Below, piece by piece: positions 1-9,408 of a DNA stretch of 64,000 nt. The notes beneath the pieces were generated by a model that saw only the letters and a list, made by a program, of their open reading frames with translations, searched no databases and was not told where the DNA came from. The DNA comes from Prevotella sp. GTDB lineage: Bacteria; Bacteroidota; Bacteroidia; Bacteroidales; Bacteroidaceae. The stretch spans positions 1 through 64,000 of the forward strand of contig JAFSRY010000063.1 in the NCBI GenBank assembly GCA_017445845.1, given 5' to 3'. The first letter of the stretch is position 1; every line of letters begins with the position of its first letter. The translations under genes were made by a program, and so were the position numbers.

Positions 1-1
1 C

Positions 2-547
2 AACTGCAACCTTTCCATCAAGGCCATCATGGGTGTGGCAGGCTTCGCCGAGATGGCAAAAATCAAGGGCAACACAGCTGAAGCCGACAAGTATATGGCC
101 AAAGCCAAGGAGATGGCAGCCAAGTGGGAGCAGGATGCCCGCGAAGGCGACCACTACCGTCTGGCCTTCGACCGCAAGAACACCTGGAGCCAGAAATACA
201 ACATGGTTTGGGACAAGCTCTGGAACATCAACATCTTCCCCAACGGCGCCATGGAGCGCGAGGTGAAGTACTACCTGAAGAAGCAGAACAAATACGGTCT
301 GCCCCTCGACATCCGCAAGGACTACACCAAGAACGACTGGATTATGTGGACTGCAGCCATGGCCAAGGACAACAAGACCTTCCTGAAGTTCGTCGATCCC
401 CTCTATGAATATATTAATGTGACGCCCTCGCGCGTACCTATTTCTGACTGGTACGACACGAAGACCTCCCACATGGTCGGCTTCAAGGCCCGCTCCGTCA
501 TCGGCGGCTTCTGGATGAAAGTCCTTGCCGACAAGCTGGCAGAATGA
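2..547 (+). CDS. Glutaminase A-like protein, C-terminal part (cut by window start)
   Basis: The reading frame is open from base 2, before any Met, so this is the last ~181 residues of a longer protein. The motifs WSQKYNMVWDKLW, QNKYGLPLDIRKDYTKNDW and RVPISDWYDTKT followed by GFKARSVIGGFWMKVL match the C-terminal alpha-helical part of the glutaminase A family (GtaA-like; DUF4965/DUF1793 type). Characterised fungal members release ammonia from L-glutamine; many Bacteroidota relatives are exported and sit in glycan-use loci with unknown substrates. The next gene starts 122 bp downstream on the same strand, so it may belong to the first Sus locus. The N-terminal domains and signal peptide lie outside the window. 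Confidence 0.72.
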   Translation, partial: NCNLSIKAIMGVAGFAEMAKIKGNTAEADKYMAKAKEMAAKWEQDAREGDHYRLAFDRKNTWSQKYNMVWDKLWNINIFPNGAMEREVKYYLKKQNKYGLPLDIRKDYTKNDWIMWTAAMAKDNKTFLKFVDPLYEYINVTPSRVPISDWYDTKTSHMVGFKARSVIGGFWMKVLADKLAE

Positions 548-669
548 CAAAGGAATACGCTGAGCACTTGGCAGCCGCCGATGACGCGGTGAGCTCCGAG
601 TGCTCAGAAACCTCCGATTACTCCGATAAATCAAAACAAAACAATCAATAACCTAAATTTAAAGTCAAA
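548..669 (+). repeat. Spacer with hairpin and degenerate 8-bp words
   Basis: Arms at 560-571 and 596-607 pair 11 of 12 bases (CTGAGCACTTGG against CCGAGTGCTCAG). No T tract follows, so it is not a clear terminator. The words CTCCGATT and ACTCCGAT then follow at an 8-bp step (614-630). The same GGAGTAATCGGAG word, on the other strand, forms the GH2-GH92 linker at 14216-14238. A weak TAAATTTA box lies just before the TIG lipoprotein gene. Confidence 0.5.
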
Positions 670-2529
670 ATGAAAAAGAACCTTAAGAACGTGAGACTTC
701 CGATGGCTCTCTTCGTGTTGTCTGTGGCACTGTTTGGCATGACTGCCTGCAGTGATACGACTTACATCGAAGACTACATCGTGAAGGCAGATCCAAGTCC
801 TTACGACCCATCGAAGCCCGTCACCATTACGCGCTTCACACCAGAATCGGGTGGCGTAGGACAGCAGGTGGTCATCTATGGTAGTAACTTTGGTGATGAC
901 CCGGAGATTATCGACTTGAAGATTGGTGGTGTACCGGCTGTCGTCGTCAGTGCCAATGGCGACAACCTCTACACCTATGTTCCTTCCAAGTCGTTCACTG
1001 GAAAGATTGAACTGACCGTCGGTGGCGAAGGACAGCATCAGCAGAGCGCTGTTGCCGAAAAACGTTTCAAGTATGAGCGTAAGATGGTCGTTGGTACACT
1101 CTGCGGTTACAAGAACGAGCTCGACAACCAAGCTTGGAAGACCGGCCCCTTCCGCGATGAGGACGGACAGCCCTATTGCTGCGGTTTCCGCAACGACGGT
1201 GTCATGCAGTTCTCACCCTACAACCACGACCAACTCTTTATCGTCTACGACCAGGAGCCTTACTTCGGAACAACCGCTCACAGCATCCAGATGCTTGACC
1301 TGAAGAACGAGACCGTAGAAGACCTGATTGCCCTGAATAAGTTCGGCAACCAGCGCCTGCGTACCATCGACTTCGCCGTCGACCCCTTTGCCTACGATAA
1401 GGATGGTAACCTGCTGGGCTATGCCGGTCAGGGAGAGTATACAGATTGGTTGGAAACAGCTTCTACTAAGGAAAAGCAATGGCGTGAGCACCTGATTGTT
1501 TCGGCTGACAATGGAAGCACAACGTCTGCGGCCGTCTATATCGTTGACCGCGACACACAAGGAAAGTTCAGCTCTCAGTCGACAGTCATCAACCTCGCCA
1601 ACTATATCCAGTGTAACGGTGCTTACCTCCATCCCGGTGATACCGAGGGTAAATACGGTCCTAAGGACACTTATTCAAAGGAACTCTATTTCAACAGCTA
1701 TGCAAAAGGTGAAATGCTGCGCCTTAACATGGATAAGTATTGGGAAACCCTCGTACCGGAAGTTGATGAAAACGGCGAGCCGATGATTAATGAAAACGGC
1801 GAATTCGTCTATCCCACTTGGAACCCCTATGTGGAAGAGAACGACGAAGCCTTTGAAATCATCTATGCCTTGGGTGAAAGTCAGCAGGAGATGCAGATTG
1901 ACATCCATCCTTCCGGTAACTTTGCTTATATCGTTAGTATCAATACCGTTAATATCCGCCGTACGGACTATGACTGGACAAAGCGCACTTTCCTCCCGCC
2001 CTATATCATCGCTGGTAAGATGGGTGGCTCTATCAGAGGCAAGGATGACGAGCCCGGTTCACAGGCCCGCGAATTCCTCGATGGTGTCGGCACTGACGCT
2101 CGCTTCTGCCGTCCTTATCAGGGCACGTTCGTAAAGAATGACAAGTATGCCGGTGCCCTCGACGAGTATGACTTCTACTTCTGCGACAACAGCTGGTCTC
2201 GGGATCATGACCAAGCCTATATCGACGGAAATGCTGAGGCCCATGCCATTCGACTGATGACACCGGAAGGCATCGTACGCACTTATGCCGGTGGCAGTGC
2301 CAACACTCATGCCGATGGCAGGGTGTATGGCGCGGAGAATGGCGAACTGCGTGATGTGGCTCGCTTCGACCGTCCAACTGGTCTGGTCAACGACTTCCAT
2401 ATCGACCGCATTACCGGAGAGAAAACACTTATCTTCTATATTCTCGACACCATGAACCGCAAGATCCGCACCATTACCATGGAGGAACCCACGGAAGAGG
2501 AATGGGAAGAGATGCAGAAGGACCAGTAA
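670..2529 (+). CDS. TIG/NHL-type surface lipoprotein of a Sus locus
   Basis: Lipoprotein of 619 residues; the signal peptide ends in the lipobox GMTAC, giving Cys27 as the lipidated residue. Residues ~50-130 form an IPT/TIG Ig-like domain (ITRFTPESGGVGQQVVIYGSNFG). The rest looks like a beta-propeller with NHL-like motifs near the end, such as YAGGSANTHADG and ARFDRPTGLV. Proteins of this build commonly lie beside SusC/SusD pairs and are thought to bind glycan at the cell surface. It is first in a run with SusC (25 bp gap), SusD and a DUF1735 lipoprotein. A surface glycan-binding role is inferred from build and context; the ligand cannot be read from sequence. Confidence 0.78.
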   Translation: MKKNLKNVRLPMALFVLSVALFGMTACSDTTYIEDYIVKADPSPYDPSKPVTITRFTPESGGVGQQVVIYGSNFGDDPEIIDLKIGGVPAVVVSANGDNLYTYVPSKSFTGKIELTVGGEGQHQQSAVAEKRFKYERKMVVGTLCGYKNELDNQAWKTGPFRDEDGQPYCCGFRNDGVMQFSPYNHDQLFIVYDQEPYFGTTAHSIQMLDLKNETVEDLIALNKFGNQRLRTIDFAVDPFAYDKDGNLLGYAGQGEYTDWLETASTKEKQWREHLIVSADNGSTTSAAVYIVDRDTQGKFSSQSTVINLANYIQCNGAYLHPGDTEGKYGPKDTYSKELYFNSYAKGEMLRLNMDKYWETLVPEVDENGEPMINENGEFVYPTWNPYVEENDEAFEIIYALGESQQEMQIDIHPSGNFAYIVSINTVNIRRTDYDWTKRTFLPPYIIAGKMGGSIRGKDDEPGSQAREFLDGVGTDARFCRPYQGTFVKNDKYAGALDEYDFYFCDNSWSRDHDQAYIDGNAEAHAIRLMTPEGIVRTYAGGSANTHADGRVYGAENGELRDVARFDRPTGLVNDFHIDRITGEKTLIFYILDTMNRKIRTITMEEPTEEEWEEMQKDQ

Positions 2530-2554
2530 CCTTTTTATTAATTCGAACAGAACT

Positions 2555-5500
2555 ATGAAAAGAATATTATCAATACTAACAATCCTGCTGACCACTGCAA
2601 CATTTGCAATGGCGCAGAAGACGATTGATGTTGCCGGTACGGTGGTCGACGAAACGGGTGAGCCCCTCATCGGTGTCAGCGTTACCGTGAAAGGGAATGC
2701 CGGCCTCGGTGTGATCACCGACATCGATGGTAACTATAAAATCAAGGTTGAAGAATATAAAAGCCTTATCTTCTCTTATGTAGGCTTCATGAATGCCGAG
2801 ATGCTGATCAAGCCCGGCATGAACCGTGTGGACATCACCATGAAGGAAGATGTTGCCAATGCCATCGACGAAGTCGTCGTCACGGGTATGGGTATTCAGA
2901 AGAAACTGACGGTGACGGGTGCTGTGACCAATGTCAACGTCTCCGACCTGAAGCACTACAGCACTTCGAACCTGACCAACACCCTCGCCGGTAACGTGCC
3001 GGGTATCATGGCTTTCCAGTCATCGGGTCAGCCGGGTAAGAATACCTCTGAATTCTGGATCCGTGGTATCTCCACCTTCGGTGCAGGCTCATCGGCCTAC
3101 ATCCTGGTCGACGGCTTCGAGCGCGATAAAATCGACGACCTCAACATCGAAGATATCGAGTCTTTCACAATACTGAAAGATGCATCTGCCACCGCTATCT
3201 ACGGTTCGAAAGGTGCTAACGGCGTTATCCTCATCACTACCAAGCACGGTATTGCCGGTAAGGTGAACATCAATGCCAAGGCTGAGACCTCTTACAACAC
3301 GCGTACCATCACACCTGAGTTTGTCGACGGCTACACCTACGCCAACCTCATCAACGAGGCACGTATCACCCGTAACTATGGTGTGCTCTATCGTCAGGAA
3401 GAACTCGAACTCATCCGCTTGGGCCTTGACCCCGACCTCTATCCTAACGTTAACTGGCAGGACCTCCTGCTGAAGGATGGTGCCTGGAGCCGTCGTGCCA
3501 ATGTCAACCTCAGTGGTGGTGGTGAGACAGCCCGCTACTTCGCATCAGCCTCCTACAACGAGGACGAAGGTATGTATAAGACCGACGGAACCCTGAAAGA
3601 CAAGTATGACACCAATGCCAACTACAAGCGTTGGAACTATCGTCTGAATGTCGACATAGATGTCACACCAACGACCCTCCTGAAGCTCGGTGTGTCGGGC
3701 GACCTGACCACCCGTAACTCTCCAGGTCTGGGTGATGACAAGGTATGGGGACAGCTCTTCGGTTACAACTCCCTGTTCTCGCCAATCCTGTATTCCAATG
3801 GCTATGTGCCCTCCATCGGTGCCGTGACCTCACAGAAGCAGTATATCAACGGTGTCGAGTTCTCTGAGAACCAGGTGAACCTCAACTACGTCAACCCGTG
3901 GGCATCTTCCACGCAGACCGGTTACAACACCGAGTGGAACAACAACCTGCAGTCGAACGTCACCTTGGAGCAAGACCTGAGCTTTATCACGAAAGGCCTG
4001 CGCTTTACCGGACGTTTCGGTTATGACACCTATAACTCCAATGCCATCCACCATGTGCGTATGCCGGCTCTTTATGAAGTCCGTCAGCGTAGCACGGAGA
4101 CAGGTGCGCTCGACTTCCATAAGGTGATGGACGAAAAGACCATGACACAGTCGACGTCCAATGACGGTTCACGCCGTGAGTTCCTCGACCTGTTGCTCCA
4201 TTGGGACCGTCTGTTCTGGGATGCTCACCACTTCGGAGTAAACGTGAAGTTCACGCAAGATCAGAATATCACAACGCAGAACCTGGGCTCAGACATCAAG
4301 AACTCTGTATCACGCAAGAACCAGGGCTTGGCAGCACAGGCTACCTACAACTACAAGAACCGCTACTTCTTCGACTATAACTTCGGTTACAACGGATCGG
4401 AGAACTTCTCCGACGGTCACCGTTGGGGCTTCTTCCCCGCATGGTCGGTAGCATGGAACGTCGGTGAGGAACCTTGGGTGAAGCAGGCTGCTCCCTGGCT
4501 CGACATGTTCAAGATCCGCTATTCACACGGTAAGGTCGGTAACGATAAGACTGGTGACCGCTTCCCCTATCTCTATCTGATTTCAAATCTCGGTGTTACT
4601 GATACACAATACACATGGGGTGACGAGCGTGCCAATGGCTATTCAGGCTATCGCTTTGAACAGTTGGCTTCTAACGGTGTGACATGGGAGGTCGCCCGCA
4701 AAGATGACCTCGGTATTGACCTTGTGCTCTTCAACAACAAGTTCTCCCTCACCGTTGACTACTTCTCAGAGAGCCGCTCGGGTATCTATATGGAGCGTAA
4801 GTACCTGCCCATCATGACAGGTCTGGTATTCTGGGATCGTGGCAGCGACCATGGTGGTTGGAACTACGTGAAGGCCAACGTGGGTAAGACCAGTACGAAG
4901 GGTTTCGACGGAAACTTCAAGTTTGAAGACCGCTTCGGCGACGTCAGCCTGACTGTCCGTGGTAACATCACCTATTCAAAGGGTAAGATCTTGGAATATG
5001 ATGAACCGAACAGCGTCTATCCCTATCAGCTGAGCCGCGGCTATCGCATCAACCAAGAGCGTGGTCTCATTGCCCTCGGTCTGTTCAAGGACTATGATGA
5101 CATTCGCAACAGCCCCACGCAGACCTTCGGAACCGTTCAGCCTGGTGACATCAAGTATAAGGATGTCAATGGTGACGGTGTCGTTGACGATGGTGACGTC
5201 GTTGCCATCGGTGCCACCAGCCGCCCGAACCTCATCTACGGTCTCGGATTCTCTATCGTTTATAAGGGCTTCGACTTCAACCTCCACTTCCAGGGAGCCG
5301 GCAAGTCTACCTTCCCAATCTACGGTAAGTGTGTCTATGCCTTCTCCGAGAACCAGTGGGGTAACATCTTCAAGGGTATGCTTGAAGACCGTTGGGTAGA
5401 CCACGATACCGCCATCCGCCTGCAGGAGCTGGGTGTGAACGTTCAGCCTAACGAAAATCCCAACGCTTCCTATCCTCGTCTGAGCTACGGCGGTAACTCG

Positions 5501-5758
5501 AACAACTATCGGAACTCTACCTTCTGGCTGCGCGACGGCAGCTACCTGCGTCTGAAGAACCTGGACTTCGGTTACACTCTGCCAAAGGCATTTGTCAACA
5601 AGTTCCACTTCAACAACATCCGTATCTTCGTAACAGGTACCAATCTCTTCTTCCTCTCGAAGAAGTTCGACACATGGGATCCCGAGTCACTGCAACCGCG
5701 CGGCGAGGATTATCCTATCACGAAGGCCGTTACTGCCGGTATCCAACTTAATCTCTAA
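2555..5758 (+). CDS. SusC-like TonB-dependent outer-membrane transporter (first Sus locus)
   Basis: Protein of 1067 residues with a Sec signal (residues 1-20). A carboxypeptidase-like Ig domain follows (~24-105, with VAGTVVDETGEPLIGVSV), then the TonB-box region DEVVVTGMG, the plug (LVDGFERDKIDDLNIEDIES, LKDASATAIYGSKGANGVI) and a 22-strand type beta-barrel to the C-terminus. SusC proteins import oligosaccharides through the outer membrane using TonB energy, with SusD as a lid. The length is typical. It is followed after 21 bp by susD. The substrate is unknown; the nearby GH92 and GH2 enzymes point to mannose- and galactose-containing glycans. Confidence 0.95.
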   Translation: MKRILSILTILLTTATFAMAQKTIDVAGTVVDETGEPLIGVSVTVKGNAGLGVITDIDGNYKIKVEEYKSLIFSYVGFMNAEMLIKPGMNRVDITMKEDVANAIDEVVVTGMGIQKKLTVTGAVTNVNVSDLKHYSTSNLTNTLAGNVPGIMAFQSSGQPGKNTSEFWIRGISTFGAGSSAYILVDGFERDKIDDLNIEDIESFTILKDASATAIYGSKGANGVILITTKHGIAGKVNINAKAETSYNTRTITPEFVDGYTYANLINEARITRNYGVLYRQEELELIRLGLDPDLYPNVNWQDLLLKDGAWSRRANVNLSGGGETARYFASASYNEDEGMYKTDGTLKDKYDTNANYKRWNYRLNVDIDVTPTTLLKLGVSGDLTTRNSPGLGDDKVWGQLFGYNSLFSPILYSNGYVPSIGAVTSQKQYINGVEFSENQVNLNYVNPWASSTQTGYNTEWNNNLQSNVTLEQDLSFITKGLRFTGRFGYDTYNSNAIHHVRMPALYEVRQRSTETGALDFHKVMDEKTMTQSTSNDGSRREFLDLLLHWDRLFWDAHHFGVNVKFTQDQNITTQNLGSDIKNSVSRKNQGLAAQATYNYKNRYFFDYNFGYNGSENFSDGHRWGFFPAWSVAWNVGEEPWVKQAAPWLDMFKIRYSHGKVGNDKTGDRFPYLYLISNLGVTDTQYTWGDERANGYSGYRFEQLASNGVTWEVARKDDLGIDLVLFNNKFSLTVDYFSESRSGIYMERKYLPIMTGLVFWDRGSDHGGWNYVKANVGKTSTKGFDGNFKFEDRFGDVSLTVRGNITYSKGKILEYDEPNSVYPYQLSRGYRINQERGLIALGLFKDYDDIRNSPTQTFGTVQPGDIKYKDVNGDGVVDDGDVVAIGATSRPNLIYGLGFSIVYKGFDFNLHFQGAGKSTFPIYGKCVYAFSENQWGNIFKGMLEDRWVDHDTAIRLQELGVNVQPNENPNASYPRLSYGGNSNNYRNSTFWLRDGSYLRLKNLDFGYTLPKAFVNKFHFNNIRIFVTGTNLFFLSKKFDTWDPESLQPRGEDYPITKAVTAGIQLNL

Positions 5759-5779
5759 TCATAAAGCATGACAAATATT

Positions 5780-8050
5780 ATGAAGAAAATTAATATATTA
5801 CTGATGTCGGTCTTGGGCATGGGGGCATTGACAACCTCCTGTGTCGACCTTGACTCAGACAAGTATTTCGAGGATCGCGAAACACTTGAGACCGTCTTCT
5901 CCGACTATACGAAGACTGAACAGTGGCTGGCTCGCGCCTACTCTTTCCTTCAGTTTGGAAATGTGGAAGTAGGTTCGAAGGGCGGTACTGGTTCGGGCGG
6001 AACGACGGCTGATTGGAATCCTTTCTGCTTTGCCGATGACATGTATTACGGAGACCGTGACAATGCGCTGGCCTTCGGTGGTAACGGCAAGGATGCCTCT
6101 TGGGCAAACTACAATGGTTTCCGCGAGGGTAAGTATAATGAGGAAGTTGGACAGGCAACGTGGGAAAGATGCTACAAAGGCATCAATCAGGCCACCATCT
6201 TCATCCATAACATCGACAAGAATGACGAGCTCCGCCGTGTAAACGGTGAGACCGCCATTTCCGACTATCGTGGTCAGGCCCGCTTCATTCGTGCCTACTA
6301 CTATTGGTTGCTGCTCCGCAAGTATGGTCCTGTGCCCATTATGCCCGAGGAAGGCATAGACTATGAGAAGAGCTATGATGAACTGGCATTCCCTCGTAAC
6401 ACTTATGAGGAAGTGGCACAATTCATCGGCGATGAGATGGTGAAGGCAGCCAAGGAAATCTATGCACACATCGGACTCCAGAAGCGTGATGAGAGCAATG
6501 TGGCACGTCCTACTGTTGGCTCTTGCCTGGCAACCCGTGCCATCGTCTTCACCTATGCAGCCTCACCGCTGGCTAACGGTCAGCTGGCAAACGGAAAGCA
6601 TTCCGATGCCAAAGCAGCCAATGGTAACGTGCTGGTCACTGATGATGTGGCAAAGGCCATGAAGAACTTTGACGGCAAGCAACTGCTTTCGCTCACTTAC
6701 GATGAGAGTAAGTGGGCCCGTGCAGCAGCCGCCTGCAAGGATGTCATGGAACTTGGAATGTATGACCTCTATCATGAGATGAAGATGGCCGCTCTCGATA
6801 CCCAACACGGAACGGTAACTCCGTATGCCGATGGTGACTTCAGCGAGAAGAACTGGCCCGATGGCTATGCCGACATCGACCCGCGTGCTTCCTATGCCAA
6901 CTTGTTCAATGGTGCCGTACAGGCTTCGGCTAACCCCGAATATATCTTCGGTCGCGTCAACAACTGCACCGACATCCACCAATATGGAGTTGAAGGCCTG
7001 GCCCTCCACTCAATGCCGCTGGACCCAATTGCTTGTAAAGGTGGTAACACCCACGGATTGACCCAAAAGATGGTAGATACCTATTATATGAAGGATGGTT
7101 CGGATGTCCCCGGTATGTATCGCGAATGGCGTCATGATGTGCCTGGCTATGAAGACAGAGGTAATGATGAAGAACGTGTGACGGGTTGGACTACCGCGAG
7201 CGATATTCGTGGTAGTGTCTATCCTGAACTGCTCGTAGGTCGCTCCAAATCTTTGGGAGCCAATATCTCCAAACAGTATGTCGGTCGCGAGCCTCGTTTC
7301 TATGCATCTGTAGGTTTTAATGGTTGTATTTGGGAACTTTGGGGATATAGTGGTCAAGACATCAACAAGAATAGAAATCAACAAGTGTTCTATTATCGTT
7401 TGGGATATGACTATGGATCCAACATTAAAGGAAATGATGGCTATGTTGCAGGTAGCTTCGGCTGGCTGCGTACGGGTATCGGCATTAAGAAATTCGTCCA
7501 TCCCGAAGATTATATCCTCTCTGCATGGAATTACGACCACATCCGTCGTAAGCCGGAAATTGCTATCCGTTATGCAGACATTCTGCTGATGTATGCCGAG
7601 TGTCTCAACGAACTCACTGGTTCTTATGAGATTAATGCTTGGAATGGTGGCAAGTACACCATCTCTCGCGATGTAGTGGAAATGAAGAAAGGTATCCGTC
7701 CTGTCCGTTGCCGTGCCGGTGTGCCCGACTATACGGCAGCAGAATATGGCGACAGGGATGCCCTTCGTGCAAAGATCAAACGTGAGCGTATGATTGAGTT
7801 TATGGGTGAAGGCAAGCGTTACTTCGACCTGCGTCGTTGGATGGATGCTCCTATCGAAGAGGCTTGCCCTGTATATGGACTTGATGTCCAGCAAGATCAG
7901 GCTCACCGCGATGAGTTCATGAAGCCTGTACGTTCGTTTGCACTTTCCGCAGTCTTCTCTGACAAGATGTACTTCTGGCCCATCTCTCATACGGAGCTGA
8001 AGCGTAATAAGAACCTGACGCAGAACCCCGGATGGACATACAATGATTAA
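5780..8050 (+). CDS. SusD/RagB-like glycan-binding lipoprotein (first Sus locus)
   Basis: Surface lipoprotein of 756 residues that pairs with the SusC encoded just upstream. I chose the ATG at 5780, giving MKKINILLMS and a lipobox GALTTSC with Cys21; an in-frame ATG at 5768 adds four residues (MTNI) and is possible. The N-terminal TPR-like half contains YRGQARFIRAYYYWLLLRKYGPVP, the usual SusD signature, here spread over ~residues 170-195. The C-terminal RagB/SusD domain carries IRYADILLMYAECLNE and a KRERMIEFMGEGKRYFDLRRW region. At 756 residues it is longer than the common ~550-650, with the extra length in the middle of the protein. It ends 22 bp before the DUF1735 gene. Confidence 0.93.
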   Translation: MKKINILLMSVLGMGALTTSCVDLDSDKYFEDRETLETVFSDYTKTEQWLARAYSFLQFGNVEVGSKGGTGSGGTTADWNPFCFADDMYYGDRDNALAFGGNGKDASWANYNGFREGKYNEEVGQATWERCYKGINQATIFIHNIDKNDELRRVNGETAISDYRGQARFIRAYYYWLLLRKYGPVPIMPEEGIDYEKSYDELAFPRNTYEEVAQFIGDEMVKAAKEIYAHIGLQKRDESNVARPTVGSCLATRAIVFTYAASPLANGQLANGKHSDAKAANGNVLVTDDVAKAMKNFDGKQLLSLTYDESKWARAAAACKDVMELGMYDLYHEMKMAALDTQHGTVTPYADGDFSEKNWPDGYADIDPRASYANLFNGAVQASANPEYIFGRVNNCTDIHQYGVEGLALHSMPLDPIACKGGNTHGLTQKMVDTYYMKDGSDVPGMYREWRHDVPGYEDRGNDEERVTGWTTASDIRGSVYPELLVGRSKSLGANISKQYVGREPRFYASVGFNGCIWELWGYSGQDINKNRNQQVFYYRLGYDYGSNIKGNDGYVAGSFGWLRTGIGIKKFVHPEDYILSAWNYDHIRRKPEIAIRYADILLMYAECLNELTGSYEINAWNGGKYTISRDVVEMKKGIRPVRCRAGVPDYTAAEYGDRDALRAKIKRERMIEFMGEGKRYFDLRRWMDAPIEEACPVYGLDVQQDQAHRDEFMKPVRSFALSAVFSDKMYFWPISHTELKRNKNLTQNPGWTYND

Positions 8051-8072
8051 TCTTTTAAATACGAAGAATAAT

Positions 8073-9098
8073 ATGAAAAAGATCTCTATTATATTGGCAT
8101 CGCTGGCAGGTTTGCTCATGCTGACCACTGCCTGCAATGACGAATGGAAAGAAGAGCAGTATGAACATTACATCAGTTTCAAGGCTCCTCTGAATGATGA
8201 TGGTGTCTCGGCCATCTATGTGCCTTATACGCGCAAGACTGCCGATGGACAGGGACAGGAGGGAGTTTCCAGCTACCAGTTGCCCGTCATTGTCAGTGGT
8301 ACAACGACTGATTTCTCAGACATCACCATTAACATTGGTAAGTCAGATACGCTCGCCATTCTCAATTATGAACAGTTCCAGAACAGAACCGATCTCTATT
8401 ACAATGAACTGCCTGAGAACTTTGCCACTTATCCTGCCACTCATACCATTAAGAGCGGTGAAGATGTGAGCCTCTACAAAATCGACTTCAACTTCAAGGG
8501 TATCGATATGAGCCAGAAGTGGGTGTTGCCGCTTGAGATAAAGAGTGGAAATGGCTACGCTGCACATCCTCGTAAGCACTATGCCAAGGCTTTGCTGCGT
8601 GTGTATCCGTTCAACGACTATTCAGGAAAGTATTCTGCAACAACTCAGAAGATGAGTCGTACGGGTGAAGACGACAAGGCTTCCGGTGGTGAAACTACGC
8701 GTGCATACGTTGTCGACGATAAGACGGTGTTCTTCTATGCAGGCAACGATATTGACGAGAGTCGCGAGGACCGTCACCTCTACAAGATCTATGCTGAGTT
8801 CATACCTGATCCCGCAGAAGACGGAAAGGCCGGAACCGTCAGGTTCTATGACCCGACGAATAATCCCTCCCTCGGTTTCTCCTCATCCGATGCAATCTTC
8901 TCCATCAATGAGGTGGCTGACGAAATCCAGCCTTACATCATCCATCGCTACATCACCATCAGTGGTATTGACTATTATTTCAATGACTACACACACGATG
9001 AAAATGGTGTCCGCGACTACCATGTCCAGGGTGCTGTGACCATGGAGCGTAAGATCAATACTCAGATACCTGACGAAGATATGGCTATCGAGTGGTAA
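8073..9098 (+). CDS. DUF1735-type surface lipoprotein of the first Sus locus
   Basis: Lipoprotein of 341 residues with lipobox MLTTAC (Cys21). I chose the ATG at 8073 because it begins the MKKISIILAS signal; an upstream in-frame ATG at 8043 would overlap the end of susD and put polar residues before the signal. The N-terminal half looks like the DUF1735 (BT_3987-type N-terminal) beta-sandwich, and the C-terminal half like the DUF4973-type partner domain found with it. Such proteins take the SusE position in N-glycan and related loci and are taken to be surface glycan-binding proteins. Last gene of the plus-strand Sus run; a 310-bp spacer follows. Confidence 0.75.
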   Translation: MKKISIILASLAGLLMLTTACNDEWKEEQYEHYISFKAPLNDDGVSAIYVPYTRKTADGQGQEGVSSYQLPVIVSGTTTDFSDITINIGKSDTLAILNYEQFQNRTDLYYNELPENFATYPATHTIKSGEDVSLYKIDFNFKGIDMSQKWVLPLEIKSGNGYAAHPRKHYAKALLRVYPFNDYSGKYSATTQKMSRTGEDDKASGGETTRAYVVDDKTVFFYAGNDIDESREDRHLYKIYAEFIPDPAEDGKAGTVRFYDPTNNPSLGFSSSDAIFSINEVADEIQPYIIHRYITISGIDYYFNDYTHDENGVRDYHVQGAVTMERKINTQIPDEDMAIEW

Positions 9099-9149
9099 TC
9101 GTCATTCCTTTCGTTCGCTCGTTTCGGGAGAACGGAAGAAAGACAATAG

Positions 9150-9302
9150 GAGGGCGTGTCAAATTGAAGGTAGTGCGCTTTGCGCAGAAATCTCACAAAT
9201 CTATCCAAAATCTTTCATCTTGTCTATCAGGACTTTTGATTTGTATAGATTTGTTGGATTTCTCGTCCGTAGGACGACTGAATTTCTATTTGACACACCC
9301 TC
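9150..9302. repeat. MITE-like 153-bp imperfect inverted repeat
   Basis: The ends read GAGGGCGTGTCAAATTGAAG and, inverted, GAGGGTGTGTCAAATAGAAA. The arms continue inward for about 55 bp, including AAATCTCACAAATCTAT (9188-9204) against ATAGATTTGTTGGATTT (9245-9261). Each arm also contains its own small palindrome (GCGCTTTGCGC near 9174; CGTCCGTAGGACG near 9264). The GAGGGTGTGTCAAA-type tip resembles insertion-sequence termini, but there is no transposase and no clear target duplication. It could be a MITE, an IS relic or a large RNA hairpin ending the Sus transcript. Confidence 0.55.
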
Positions 9303-9341
9303 TTTCTGTTTTTATAAAAATTGTTATATTCTTTTTGTATA

Positions 9342-9373
9342 TTTGGCTGAAGGCTTTTTTTTCCGTAAATTTG
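9342..9373 (+). promoter_or_regulatory. Bacteroidota promoter for GH92
   Basis: TTTG at 9342-9345, then 20 bp, then TAAATTTG at 9366-9373, a full match to the TTTG-N19-21-TAnnTTTG pattern. Transcription would start near 9378, leaving a ~30-nt leader before the ATG at 9409. It shows that GH92 can be transcribed apart from the Sus genes. Confidence 0.72.
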
Positions 9374-9408
9374 CAAATAGTAAATAAACAATTATCATTT
9401 ATATCTTT

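Larger units (their letters stand above)
9099..9408. other. Intergenic spacer: inverted-repeat element and GH92 promoter
   Basis: This 310-bp spacer has no convincing gene. It holds a 153-bp imperfect inverted-repeat element (9150-9302) and, downstream of it, a near-consensus Bacteroidota promoter (9342-9373) for the GH92 gene. An open frame running through it on the plus strand (9092-9412) has no signal, no family resemblance and crosses the repeat, so it is not called. Confidence 0.7.
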
